Origin: JAISJU01 sp031555675
Lineage (GTDB): Bacteria; Bacteroidota; Bacteroidia; Bacteroidales; Paludibacteraceae
Assembly (NCBI GenBank): GCA_031555675.1
Contig: JAVBUB010000236.1
Coordinates: forward strand, 1 to 14,603
Reading direction: 5' to 3'
Length of the DNA stretch: 14,603 nucleotides
Part shown: in pieces, positions 1-7,044 of the stretch
Layout of the letters: each line of letters starts with the position of its first letter
Position numbering within the stretch: the stretch's first letter is position 1
Made by a program: the position numbers and the translations under genes
Notes under the pieces: generated by a model
Told to the model about the DNA's origin: nothing
The model's database searches: none
What the model saw: only the letters and a program-made list of their open reading frames with translations

Positions 1-398
1 ATTCCGGTGACTTGGGTATAAGAGATAAAGATGGTAATTACCGCATTACCGGACGTATTAAAGATATGATTATTCGTGGAGGGGAAAATGTTTATCCCCG
101 CGAAATCGAGGAATTTTTGTATCATCTCGAAGGAGTGCAGGATGTACAGGTTGCTGCTATTCCATCCAAGAAATACGGCGAAGAAGTTGGAGCGTTTATC
201 ATTCTGAAAGAAGGAGCCAAATTACTGCCCGAAGATGTACGCGATTTCTGCAAAGGAAAGATTTCGCGCCACAAAATACCGAAGTATGTTCTTTTTATAG
301 ATGCTTTTCCGATGACAGGAAGCGGAAAAATTCAGAAATTCAAATTAAAGGATGTTGGGTTACAAATGCTGGCCCAACAAGGAATTGAAGTTATTTAA
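1..398 (+). CDS. Acyl-CoA synthetase / AMP-forming ligase, C-terminal part (5' truncated by window edge)
   Basis: The reading frame is already open at the window edge (codons start at base 3), so only the last ~131 residues are present. The fragment is the C-terminal domain of the ANL superfamily, enzymes that activate a carboxylic acid with ATP and transfer it to CoA in the cytoplasm. Visible motifs are SGDLG at the edge, the hinge and A8 motif GRIKDMIIRGGENVYPREIE, and the A10 motif PMTGSGKIQK, whose lysine (codon 327-329) is the family's catalytic lysine. The domain is complete to its usual end, shortly after A10. The substrate (medium- or long-chain fatty acid, or other) cannot be told because the N-terminal pocket lies outside the window. 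The TTG at base 12 is an internal leucine codon, not a start. A terminator follows 28 bases after the stop, so this gene ends its transcription unit. Confidence 0.93.
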   Translation, partial: SGDLGIRDKDGNYRITGRIKDMIIRGGENVYPREIEEFLYHLEGVQDVQVAAIPSKKYGEEVGAFIILKEGAKLLPEDVRDFCKGKISRHKIPKYVLFIDAFPMTGSGKIQKFKLKDVGLQMLAQQGIEVI

Positions 399-426
399 GT
401 TTTTTCATAAAATAGGTGGTGGAAAG

Positions 427-463
427 CCTCTCAACTGATTAAAAAAGTTGGGAGGTTTTTTTT
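427..463 (+). terminator. Rho-independent terminator of the acyl-CoA synthetase gene
   Basis: CCTCTCAACT (427-436) pairs with AGTTGGGAGG (446-455), giving ten pairs with one G-U, a nine-base A-rich loop, and a run of eight T (456-463). This is a textbook intrinsic terminator 28 bases after the stop codon. Confidence 0.9.
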
Positions 464-493
464 AGTTTTTATAGGAGGTTTTTTGTTATTTTG

Positions 494-501
494 TATATTT
501 G
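494..501 (+). promoter_or_regulatory. Candidate -7 promoter element for the TPM-domain gene
   Basis: TATATTTG matches the Bacteroidota -7 consensus TAnnTTTG exactly, but no TTG/TTTG -33 element is found at 18-21 bases upstream, so the call is tentative. If used, the transcript would begin near base 508 and carry a leader of about 200 bases that contains the short reading frame at 571-690. In the rest of 464-570 nothing else stands out. Confidence 0.35.
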
Positions 502-570
502 TATGATAAAACCGTGAAAGCAAGGTCGCTGTTATAATCATATGTAATAGAAAACATTGGTAATAAACAC

Positions 571-690
571 ATGAAACGAGCATTTACATTAATGCAAGCC
601 ATAGCTAATGAAAATGCGAGTTTACTCATTAGTAGTATAAATAATTATATTAAAGTATTCGTGATCCCTTCGGAATTCATACGACCTTAA
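571..690 (+). CDS. Possible 39-aa leader peptide / small ORF
   Basis: An ATG at 571 opens 39 codons and closes at TAA 688-690, 24 bases before the preferred ATG of the next gene. The product begins MKRAFTLMQAIANEN and ends in SEFIRP. It has no signal peptide and matches no family I recognise. The only sign of constraint is that the matching region in the leader of lemA keeps the first eight codons. That copy then hits TAA at codon 9, which argues that the peptide either is not essential or has decayed there. It could be a regulatory upstream reading frame or a chance frame inside a repeated non-coding leader. Confidence 0.25.
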   Translation: MKRAFTLMQAIANENASLLISSINNYIKVFVIPSEFIRP

Positions 691-723
691 TGTGAAAAAA
701 TGAAATATTTACGTATGAAAAAA
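571..723 (+). repeat. Leader repeat, copy A (before the TPM-domain gene)
   Basis: Bases 571-622 match 2124-2175 at 47 of 52 positions without a gap. Bases 676-723 match 2175-2221 with three mismatches and one single-base gap. Copy A has 53 extra bases (623-675) between the two matching blocks. Both copies end at the ATGAAAAAA start of a gene, so the leader of one gene of this pair was copied from, or shares ancestry with, the other. Copy A contains the near-palindrome TTACATTAATGCAA (584-597) and a 39-codon reading frame. Confidence 0.85.
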
Positions 724-2025
724 TATATCTTTTTCCTCTTTTTATTTTTCCAGGGCATGCTGCATGCAGCTACCTATACGGTAGATAATATTCCTAATCC
801 TCATGCTTCCGATATAACAAATTTTGTGAGTAATCCCGATGGTATACTCAGTTCGCAAACAGTTTCCCGGATAAATCAGGTGCTACAATCTTTAGAAGCG
901 GACACCAAAGCCGAAGTAGCTGTAGTTGCTGTGAATTCTATTGGCACAGAAGATATAGGATATTTTGGCGTTGAACTATTTAAGAAATGGGGTATTGGCA
1001 AAAAAGAATCGGACTACGGTTTATTGATCTTATTTGTGTTGGATCAGCGCAATATAAGGTTTGAAACCGGATACGGACTGGAAGGCGTATTGCCCGATGC
1101 CATTTGTAAACGAATACAAACGCAGGCTATGTTGCCAGAATTCAGAAAGGGTAATTATAACGCGGGAATGCTGGCGGGTGTGGAACAGGTAGCTTCGGTT
1201 ATCCGCAAAGAACCTATTCCCGAAAAAGAAATAACACCTATTGCCTGGAATGAAATAATACCAATAGCATTGGCTGCTTATTCAGTATTAGCCTTATTAG
1301 CTTGTTATTGGGTAAACCGTTCTGCCGTAAAAGTAAAGAAAGAGTCACATTTCAAAACAAATATAGATCGGTACACGGCCTTAAAAAGGAAAACTTATAA
1401 TTTAATCGCTTTTCTTTTTTTAATTATTGCATTTTTGATCCTTTTCTTATTTTTCTTTTTTGAACCTGTTTACTGGCTATTATTGTTACCTGTTCCGGTA
1501 GCTTTTGCTCCGGCCTTTGTTTATTTAAGAATAGTGATGTGGAAAGCAAGGAGAAAACCTATTCCATGCGATGTTTGCGGCCATATGATGCATATGCTGT
1601 CTGAAAGGAAAGAAGATAAATACCTGGCGATGTCCCAGCAATTTGAAGAAAAACTGGGTTCAGTAGATTATGATGTGTTTTTATGCGATCAATGTCAGAA
1701 TGAAACCATATTTACGCTTGACGAACCTAGTTTTTATACTAAATGCCCCCGCTGCAAAACAAAAGCTTTTGGAGTAGAGAAAACAAGAACAATGGTGGCA
1801 CCCACTTTTATGAATGCCGGAATTTCGAGAACAACTTACAAATGTAAATTTTGTGGCTATGAAGAAAACAAAAATACTACTTTACCACGTTTAAGAAATA
1901 CGGCAGGGCCTATTATTGCAGGAGGAGTGGCCGGCAGAAGTTTCTCTAGCGGACAAGGCGGATTCGGAGGTGGCAGTTTTGGTGGCGGACGCTCCGGAGG
2001 TGGTGGCGCAACCAGTGGGTGGTAA
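715..2025 (+). CDS. TPM-domain membrane protein with zinc-ribbon cysteines and glycine-rich tail (YgcG-like)
   Basis: A 436-residue protein. It has a signal peptide (1-~18, ending HAA), a TPM domain (~30-165, with LLILFVLDQRNIRFETGYGLEG), one membrane segment (~182-200) and a second hydrophobic stretch around 225-275 long enough for two more. After this come four CxxC pairs (residues 285, 324, 344 and 377), probably two zinc ribbons on the cytoplasmic side, and a Gly/Ser-rich end GGGSFGGGRSGGGGATSGW typical of YgcG-like proteins. TPM proteins often neighbour LemA, as here. Their biochemical role is poorly settled, though the domain has been linked to phosphatase activity and photosystem repair in other organisms. 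I prefer ATG 715 to ATG 700: the duplicated leader before lemA aligns at 715 with lemA's start, has ATA where 700 has ATG, and 715 gives a clean signal peptide. Confidence 0.88.
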   Translation: MKKYIFFLFLFFQGMLHAATYTVDNIPNPHASDITNFVSNPDGILSSQTVSRINQVLQSLEADTKAEVAVVAVNSIGTEDIGYFGVELFKKWGIGKKESDYGLLILFVLDQRNIRFETGYGLEGVLPDAICKRIQTQAMLPEFRKGNYNAGMLAGVEQVASVIRKEPIPEKEITPIAWNEIIPIALAAYSVLALLACYWVNRSAVKVKKESHFKTNIDRYTALKRKTYNLIAFLFLIIAFLILFLFFFFEPVYWLLLLPVPVAFAPAFVYLRIVMWKARRKPIPCDVCGHMMHMLSERKEDKYLAMSQQFEEKLGSVDYDVFLCDQCQNETIFTLDEPSFYTKCPRCKTKAFGVEKTRTMVAPTFMNAGISRTTYKCKFCGYEENKNTTLPRLRNTAGPIIAGGVAGRSFSSGQGGFGGGSFGGGRSGGGGATSGW

Positions 2026-2123
2026 ATAAAATTCAAGATTCAAAATTTAATATTCAAGATTATTGGAAAAATTACTGATACGAAATCTTAAATTATAGAA
2101 ATATTATTTATAAATCAAAAAAT
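2026..2123 (+). repeat. AT-rich spacer with short direct repeat
   Basis: The spacer between the TPM gene and the second leader copy holds ATTCAAGATT twice (2031-2040 and 2052-2061), separated by an A/T-rich stretch. It resembles the simple AT-rich intergenic repeats elsewhere in the window (6590-6619, 9614-9704). No promoter or terminator is recognisable, so lemA may be read through from the TPM gene. Confidence 0.5.
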
Positions 2124-2221
2124 ATGAAACGAGCATTTACATTAATGTAAACAATAGATAATGAAAATGTGAGTTCCATATGACCTTAATGTAAAAAATA
2201 AAATATTTACGTATGAAAAAA
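2124..2221 (+). repeat. Leader repeat, copy B (before lemA)
   Basis: Second copy of the leader described at 571-723. It lacks 53 internal bases, and its version of the short reading frame stops after eight codons (ATG 2124, TAA 2148). It holds the perfect 14-base palindrome TTACATTAATGTAA (2137-2150), with the 9-mer TTAATGTAA occurring again at 2186-2194. The palindrome could be an operator or the core of an RNA hairpin. Confidence 0.85.
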
Positions 2222-2797
2222 CAGACCATTTTTATTTTAGTTGCCGTATTGGCGGTTATTGTATTGTGGGGAGTGAGTGCCTACAACGGAGTAATTACCA
2301 AAGAAGAAAATGTAGCCAAGCAATGGGCCAATGTAGAAAGCCAGTATCAACGCCGTTCCGATTTGATTCCCAATTTGGTAGCAACGGTAAAAGGTTATGC
2401 CACACACGAAAGCCAAACATTGGAAGATGTAGTAGCGGCCCGTGCCCATGCCACGCAGGTTACTGTTGACGCAGAATCCCTTACTCCCGAAAAGTTACAG
2501 GAATATCAGGCTGCTCAGGGCGAATTAAGCTCTGCATTGGGGCGTTTGCTAATGATTACCGAAAATTATCCGGATTTAAAGGCCAATCAGAACTTTTTGG
2601 AACTACAGGCACAATTGGAAGGAACCGAAAACCGCATTCAAGTGGAGCGTAGCCGTTATAACGAAGTGGCACAGGCTTATAATATGGCTATTCGTCGTTT
2701 CCCAACCAATTTACTGGCTTCTATGTTTGATTTTGAGAAAAAACCGTATTTCGAAGCCGAAGCAGGTGTAGAAAAAGCACCCAAGGTTGAGTTCTAA
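2213..2797 (+). CDS. lemA: LemA family protein
   Basis: A 194-residue protein of normal length for the family. An N-terminal membrane anchor (residues 5-22) is followed by the long helical LemA domain. Hallmark motifs are VESQYQRRSDLIPNLV (41-56) and the ENYPDLKAN segment (117-125), followed by ERSRYNEVAQAYN. LemA proteins are anchored in the cytoplasmic membrane with the helical body outside. Their function is not established, but they recur next to TPM-domain proteins, and the two genes here share a duplicated leader. The start is ATG 2213, the point where the two leader copies converge. A strong terminator at 2932-2961 ends the unit. Identification of the family is secure; the role is unknown. 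Confidence 0.95.
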   Translation: MKKQTIFILVAVLAVIVLWGVSAYNGVITKEENVAKQWANVESQYQRRSDLIPNLVATVKGYATHESQTLEDVVAARAHATQVTVDAESLTPEKLQEYQAAQGELSSALGRLLMITENYPDLKANQNFLELQAQLEGTENRIQVERSRYNEVAQAYNMAIRRFPTNLLASMFDFEKKPYFEAEAGVEKAPKVEF

Positions 2798-2931
2798 TGG
2801 TTGATTTTCAAAAAATAAATTTCACAAAAGATTGGTAACATATAAAAAAGCAACTTAACGAAGTTAAAGAGAACATGAGCTCTACTGAAGTAAAACTTAA
2901 TTAGCAATAAACTTCAAAATAGACTTGAATG

Positions 2932-2961
2932 GGAGAAGACTATTATGTTTTCTCCTTTTTT
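2932..2961 (+). terminator. Rho-independent terminator after lemA
   Basis: GGAGAAGAC (2932-2940) pairs with GTTTTCTCC (2947-2955), nine pairs with one G-U, around a TATTAT loop, followed by six T (2956-2961). The 134 bases between the lemA stop and this terminator carry no gene. On the minus strand the stem is not followed by T, so it acts only for lemA. Confidence 0.85.
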
Positions 2962-2976
2962 ATTTACGTATCTTAG

Positions 2977-3186
2977 CTATCTAAAAAAAGGGTCAAGTGG
3001 AATTTCCGGTTGACCCCATAAAACAGGATCAATATAAAAACGGATCAATGTATCATAAAAGTCTGTATGACTTTCCTGGTTAATAACCCCCGGATTTATC
3101 TGGGGTAAATAAGCCGAAGTGACATTTCTAACTCCGGAGGAGTTGCCTGTTTCATCGATGAAAAATCGTTTAATAATGTAATTCAA
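2977..3186 (-). CDS. Doubtful small ORF overlapping the end of the winged-helix gene
   Basis: A 69-codon frame that would start at TTG 3186, 17 bases inside the end of the winged-helix gene, in another frame. The product contains segments such as INPGVINQESHTDFYDTL and DPVLWGQPEIPLDPFFR and matches nothing I know. In favour: it overlaps the upstream stop in a way that would allow translational coupling, and it fills the space up to the terminator. Against: a rare start codon, no homologue in mind, and a terminator hairpin plus T-run (2983-3016) lying inside its last 12 codons. It may be a decayed gene or simply a 3' untranslated region. Confidence 0.25.
   Translation of the reverse strand: MNYIIKRFFIDETGNSSGVRNVTSAYLPQINPGVINQESHTDFYDTLIRFYIDPVLWGQPEIPLDPFFR
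2983..3016 (-). terminator. Rho-independent terminator of the efflux operon (minus strand)
   Basis: Read on the minus strand, GGGTCAA (3016-3010) and TTGACCC (2996-2990) form a perfect seven-pair stem with a 13-base loop that can partly pair, followed by seven T (2989-2983). It lies back to back with the lemA terminator and is the natural 3' end of the minus-strand unit. Confidence 0.75.
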
Positions 3187-3397
3187 AAGCTGAATTTTGC
3201 TTCAGATCTACAATTACAACTCCATTTTGTTCCAAAAAATCAATTTTATTTTCTTTGAAAAGCCAACCTAATGAGAAGTTTATGAGTGATTCCTGAAGAC
3301 TGGTCATTTCTATGATTTCTTTGATTTTTAATGGCCCTTTTTGCAACAACAAGTGCCAAATGGTATTGATGTTTTTTGTTAAATCGAATTGATACAT
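3170..3397 (-). CDS. Small winged helix-turn-helix protein (DUF2582-like)
   Basis: A 75-residue protein consisting of a single winged helix: helix 1 around NTIWHLLLQKG (11-21), helix 2 IKEIIEMT (25-32), recognition helix LQESLINFSLGWLFKEN (34-50), and a beta wing with KIDFLEQNGVVIVDL (51-65). The pattern 'WHLL...L.....LGWL.KE.KI.F' and the length fit the DUF2582 winged-helix family common in Bacteroidota. It is the last recognised gene of the minus-strand efflux unit, 61 bases after the RND pump, separated by a perfect 12-pair hairpin. It could bind DNA and act as a second regulator of the pump, but no target is known. The ATG at 3397 is the only sensible start. Confidence 0.75.
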   Translation of the reverse strand: MYQFDLTKNINTIWHLLLQKGPLKIKEIIEMTSLQESLINFSLGWLFKENKIDFLEQNGVVIVDLKQNSAFELHY

Positions 3398-3416
3398 AAT
3401 AAATTTATTATATTTA

Positions 3417-3452
3417 CAACTCAGGTACCATAACTACAAAGTACCTGAGTTG
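3417..3452 (-). other. Perfect intercistronic hairpin between RND pump and winged-helix gene
   Basis: CAACTCAGGTAC (3417-3428) and GTACCTGAGTTG (3441-3452) are exact reverse complements: a 12-pair stem with a 12-base loop, starting six bases after the pump's stop codon. The following minus-strand bases are A/T-rich but have no solid T-run, so it is more likely a leaky terminator or mRNA-stabilising/processing hairpin than a full terminator. Confidence 0.6.
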
Positions 3453-3458
3453 GTTACA

Positions 3459-6400
3459 TTATAATTCTAAAACAACTTTTGCTTCTTGATTGTTCTTCAA
3501 AGCTTTTCTCTTTTTAACACGTTCTGATATTCTATCGAAAATATAATATACCACAGGCACTACCACCAGGGTTAATATCATAGAACTGGCTAAACCGCCT
3601 ATAATTACCCAAGCCATGCCATTTTTCATTTCAGCGCCGTCGCCGGCAGCCAAAGCGATAGGCAACATTCCGAATATCATCGCGAAGGTAGTCATTAAAA
3701 TAGGACGCAAACGTTCTTTTCCGGCTTCTATCAGCGCATCAAAAGTGCTCATATGTTGTTCGCGGCGCATGTGGTTGGTAAAGTCTACCAACATGATGGC
3801 ATTTTTAGCTACCAGACCGATCAATACAATGAGACCAATGATACTGAATATATTCAGGTCGTTCATGGTAAGCGCCAAGGCTAAGAAAGCTCCGATCATC
3901 GACAAGGGTATGGAAAATAGCACTACTATCGGGTCAACCAACGAGTCATACAATACCACCATGATGAGATAAATCAATATAATGGCCATGATAAAAGCAA
4001 ATCCGAGGCTTCCAAAAGCGTTGGCTTGCTGCTCCATCATACCACCTACTTTGATGGATATTCCTTCTGGTACTTTATCCTGAATGGCTTCGGAAATTTC
4101 GGCGCCTACCGTTCCAGAAGGGCGCCCTACTACATTCGATTTTACGGTAATGGAAGAGATACGATCCGTACGCTCCAACGTAGATGGACCTAAGCCGTAA
4201 GCTATATCGGCAATCTGATTCAATTCTATTATCTCTCCTTTTTTGTTCATAAAGGTAAGTCGAGACACATCTTCGGGCTGTGTACGGTCAAAATTATCTA
4301 CTCCGATGCGGATATCGTACTCATAGCTTCCTTCACGGTATTTGGAATCATCGTTTCCATTGAGCGCCACACGAAGCGTAGAACCAACATCGCTTACCGA
4401 AAGGCCTAATTCGGCCATTTTTTCGCGGTTTAGCTTCACTTGTACTTCCTGCCGCGGGTCGTCCGTAGAGTATTTAGCATCGGCTGTACCGGGAGTTTTA
4501 CGGACGGTTTCGAGTATCATAGCCGCGGTTTGTTGCACCTGTTCAAAATCCGTTCCCTGCACAATGTATTGAATAGGTTCGGTAGAGCCTCCACTAAGTG
4601 ACGTAACACTTGCTCGAACCCTGACACCGGGTATCTGCATCACTTCTTCTTTTATCTGTTGGGCAAAATCTTCTACACTAATATCGCGTTTTTCCTTGTC
4701 CACCATTTTTACCGAAATAGTAGTCACATTATTTTTAGATGTATTACCAATCATATTTCCGCTGGAACCTATATTGGTATAGATACGGCTCACTTCGGGA
4801 TGAGCACTGATTATTTTCTCGGCCAGCATGGTGGTTTGGTTGTTTTGGTAAACGGTTACCTGCGGATTCATATCCAATGTTACCACAAACTCACCTTGGT
4901 CGGTATTCGGCATAAAGGCAAAACCGATCAGTCCGGCAGGAAACAGCATAAAGGAACCTATCAACAAGACAAGAGTCGATACCAAAATGGTTATTTTATG
5001 ACGCAATCCGAAAGCCAATGCTCTACCATACCAATTTTTCAACGAGTCAAAAGTATGTTCGATAAAGCGAGAAAAACGCCCGGAGAAACTATCTTGCATA
5101 TTGTTTGACAATTTACCGAAACGCGACATCATTAAAGGCGTTACAGTAAACGACACGAGCAAACTGCAAAGGGTAGCCACGATAATCGGAATAGCAAATT
5201 CTTTCAGGATGTTTCCGATCAATCCTCCGGTAATAGCCAACGGCAAGAAAACCACCACAATCACAAGCGTAATAGACATACAGGTAAACATAATCTGTTT
5301 ACATCCGTCGATAGCTGCCTGAAGTCGGGGCTTACCCTCTTCCATATGCCGGAACATGTTTTCGATTACCACAATGGAATCGTCTACCAAAATACCGACC
5401 ACCAGCGACAGGGCCATCAACGACATCATATTAAGAGAATAACCCATAATGTACATCACAATGAAAGCCGGGATAATAGATAAAGGAACGGCAATCATTA
5501 CAATAAGGGCGCTTCGCAGGTTATGCAGGAACACAAAGCATACAATGGCAACAATAATAATAGCCAGTACAAGGTCGACCACCACAGCATTGGCAGAGGC
5601 TCTGGTATATATGGATGAGTCGGTTGCAATTTCAAACTTAACGTTGCTGCCCGCGTATTCTTTCTCAATAGCGGTAAGCTCTGCTTTGGCCAAATCGGCC
5701 ACATTCACGGCATTGGCATCCGATTGTTTTACAACGGAAATACCAATGGCATCACGACCGTCAATGCGGTTGATCAGTTTTTGCTCGGCAATACCATCTT
5801 CTACCTCAGCCACATCCATTACTTTTATTTTTCCGCCTTGCGGTGAAATGCTGATAACGGTATTGCGAAGTTCATCCAGACTGGAATATTTAGCAGACAA
5901 ACGAACGGAATAAACCGCGTCGGTGTTTTCTACATTTCCGGCCGGTATTTCCATATTGGAAGTTTGAACAGCCTGCAATACTTGTAAAATAGAGAGGTTA
6001 TAGACTTTCAGTTTTTCGGCATCAATATTTACTTTTATTTCGCGCTCGTTACCCCCGATTATGTTTACGGAACCTACACCTGGAAGTTTAGCCAAACGGG
6101 GTTGTACACGTTCTTCTATCAGTTTGTAAAACTCTGTTGAAGGTAGTGACGAGGAAGCGGCCACATTCAGAATCGGCATTTCGTCGATCGAAATTTTATC
6201 GATAGAAGGGTCGAGTATTTCCGACGGCAAGGTGGACTTAATAGCGTTTATTTTCCGCTGTGCATCCTGAACGGCCTGATTGGCGTTGGCACCTTCGTTT
6301 AATTCAACTACTACGATAGATACACCTTCTTGCGAAGTAGAACTGATTTTTTTCAGATTTTCCACCGTTGAAAGGGCATCTTCCATTTTTTTTGTCACGG

Positions 6401-6587
6401 AAGTTTCTACTTCCGAAGCGCCTGCTCCCGGATATACGGTAGCAACGGTAATCATGGGTAATTCGAACTTGGGTAGCAGGTTCAAACTAAGCATGCTGTA
6501 TGTGATAACTCCACCCAATGTTAATATGGTAAATATTACCACAATGAGTAAGGGTTTTTTAATGGATGTTTCTACTATTGAGGACAT
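3459..6587 (-). CDS. RND efflux pump, inner-membrane permease (HAE1/AcrB-like)
   Basis: A 1042-residue protein, the usual length for hydrophobe/amphiphile RND pumps. It exchanges protons for drugs, detergents or other amphiphiles and works as a trimer in the inner membrane, joined to an adaptor and an outer membrane channel. Visible hallmarks are the first membrane helix (residues ~12-32), porter domain motifs VYPGAGASEVE and LPGVGSVNIIGG, the proton-relay aspartates D402-D403 in VGILVDDSIVVIENM, and the relay lysine K928 in GLVAKNAIMLVDF. These residues correspond to AcrB D407/D408/K940, so the pump should be active. The gene follows adaptor and outer membrane factor genes on the same strand, but 507 bases and an antisense four-helix-bundle gene separate it from the adaptor. 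No methionine-rich metal signature was seen, so CusA-type metal export is less likely. Substrates cannot be inferred. Confidence 0.96.
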   Translation of the reverse strand: MSSIVETSIKKPLLIVVIFTILTLGGVITYSMLSLNLLPKFELPMITVATVYPGAGASEVETSVTKKMEDALSTVENLKKISSTSQEGVSIVVVELNEGANANQAVQDAQRKINAIKSTLPSEILDPSIDKISIDEMPILNVAASSSLPSTEFYKLIEERVQPRLAKLPGVGSVNIIGGNEREIKVNIDAEKLKVYNLSILQVLQAVQTSNMEIPAGNVENTDAVYSVRLSAKYSSLDELRNTVISISPQGGKIKVMDVAEVEDGIAEQKLINRIDGRDAIGISVVKQSDANAVNVADLAKAELTAIEKEYAGSNVKFEIATDSSIYTRASANAVVVDLVLAIIIVAIVCFVFLHNLRSALIVMIAVPLSIIPAFIVMYIMGYSLNMMSLMALSLVVGILVDDSIVVIENMFRHMEEGKPRLQAAIDGCKQIMFTCMSITLVIVVVFLPLAITGGLIGNILKEFAIPIIVATLCSLLVSFTVTPLMMSRFGKLSNNMQDSFSGRFSRFIEHTFDSLKNWYGRALAFGLRHKITILVSTLVLLIGSFMLFPAGLIGFAFMPNTDQGEFVVTLDMNPQVTVYQNNQTTMLAEKIISAHPEVSRIYTNIGSSGNMIGNTSKNNVTTISVKMVDKEKRDISVEDFAQQIKEEVMQIPGVRVRASVTSLSGGSTEPIQYIVQGTDFEQVQQTAAMILETVRKTPGTADAKYSTDDPRQEVQVKLNREKMAELGLSVSDVGSTLRVALNGNDDSKYREGSYEYDIRIGVDNFDRTQPEDVSRLTFMNKKGEIIELNQIADIAYGLGPSTLERTDRISSITVKSNVVGRPSGTVGAEISEAIQDKVPEGISIKVGGMMEQQANAFGSLGFAFIMAIILIYLIMVVLYDSLVDPIVVLFSIPLSMIGAFLALALTMNDLNIFSIIGLIVLIGLVAKNAIMLVDFTNHMRREQHMSTFDALIEAGKERLRPILMTTFAMIFGMLPIALAAGDGAEMKNGMAWVIIGGLASSMILTLVVVPVVYYIFDRISERVKKRKALKNNQEAKVVLEL

Positions 6588-6589
6588 AA

Positions 6590-6619
6590 TTAATTGACAA
6601 TTGATAATTGATAATTGAC
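6590..6619 (+). repeat. AT-rich repeat left of the four-helix-bundle gene
   Basis: Tandem units of TTGACAATTGATAATTGA type. The same units recur to the right of the gene at 7025-7047 (direct) and, inverted, at 7068-7085. This left block begins two bases upstream of the RND pump's start codon, so it is also the immediate leader of the pump on the minus strand. Confidence 0.75.
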
Positions 6620-6631
6620 AGTGATAAGATG

Positions 6632-6660
6632 TTGCTAATTATCAATTTTGTTTAACTTTG
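6632..6660 (+). promoter_or_regulatory. Bacteroidota-type promoter of the four-helix-bundle gene
   Basis: TTG at 6632-6634 and TAACTTTG at 6653-6660 with an 18-base spacer fit the Bacteroidota -33/-7 promoter. Transcription would start near 6667, leaving a leader of about 12 bases before ATG 6679. The element covers the alternative TTG start at 6658, which excludes it. Confidence 0.7.
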
Positions 6661-6678
6661 TTTTATTTAAAATTTTTT

Positions 6679-7044
6679 ATGGACAATATTTTACTTCCTA
6701 AATCTTATCAGTTTGCTCTTAGAATTATTAAATTATATAGATTCTTATCGGAGCAAAAGAAAGAATTTGTATTATCCAAACAATTATTACGCAGTGGCAC
6801 TGCTATTGGTGCTCTTATAAAAGAGGGAGAGCATGCTCAATCCAGGGCCGACTTTCTTAATAAACTAAATGTTGCTCTAAAAGAAGCCAATGAAACAGAA
6901 TATTGGCTATGCCTTTTAAAAGACAGTGATTTGTTATCTGAAAAAGAATTTGATTCCATACATACTGATTGTAGTGAATTAATTCGGCTGCTGATTAGCA
7001 TTGTCAAAACTCTCAAGTCTAAAAAATTGACAATTGACAATTGA
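6679..7044 (+). CDS. Four-helix-bundle protein (23S rRNA intervening-sequence / S23 family)
   Basis: A 121-residue, all-helical protein. The family pattern is clear: LLRSGTAIGALIKEGEHAQS (37-56), then DFLNKLNVALKEANETEYWL (58-77), as in proteins encoded by intervening sequences of 23S rRNA and by free-standing Bacteroidota genes. The structure is known for the family (four helices, homopentamer), but its function is not. The start is ATG 6679, since the TTG at 6658 lies inside the promoter. The last residues, KKLTIDN, are encoded by the flanking TTGACAATTGACAATTGA repeat, which also supplies the stop codon. The gene lies antisense between the adaptor and pump genes of an efflux operon, as if inserted there. 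It carries its own promoter, so it need not depend on the operon, and its transcript would be complementary to the operon mRNA. Confidence 0.88.
   Translation: MDNILLPKSYQFALRIIKLYRFLSEQKKEFVLSKQLLRSGTAIGALIKEGEHAQSRADFLNKLNVALKEANETEYWLCLLKDSDLLSEKEFDSIHTDCSELIRLLISIVKTLKSKKLTIDN

Noticed and set aside
3459..6587. Heavy-metal (CusA-type) RND assignment
   Set aside because: Proton-relay and porter motifs are of the HAE1 type and no methionine metal relay was seen.
3616..6597. Several plus-strand frames of 70-154 codons opposite the RND pump gene
   Set aside because: They are antisense shadows of a full-length, motif-complete pump gene; none has recognisable domains or a start context.
6658..6678. 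TTG start seven codons upstream of the four-helix-bundle ATG
   Set aside because: It lies within the TAACTTTG promoter element and would not be transcribed as part of the mRNA.
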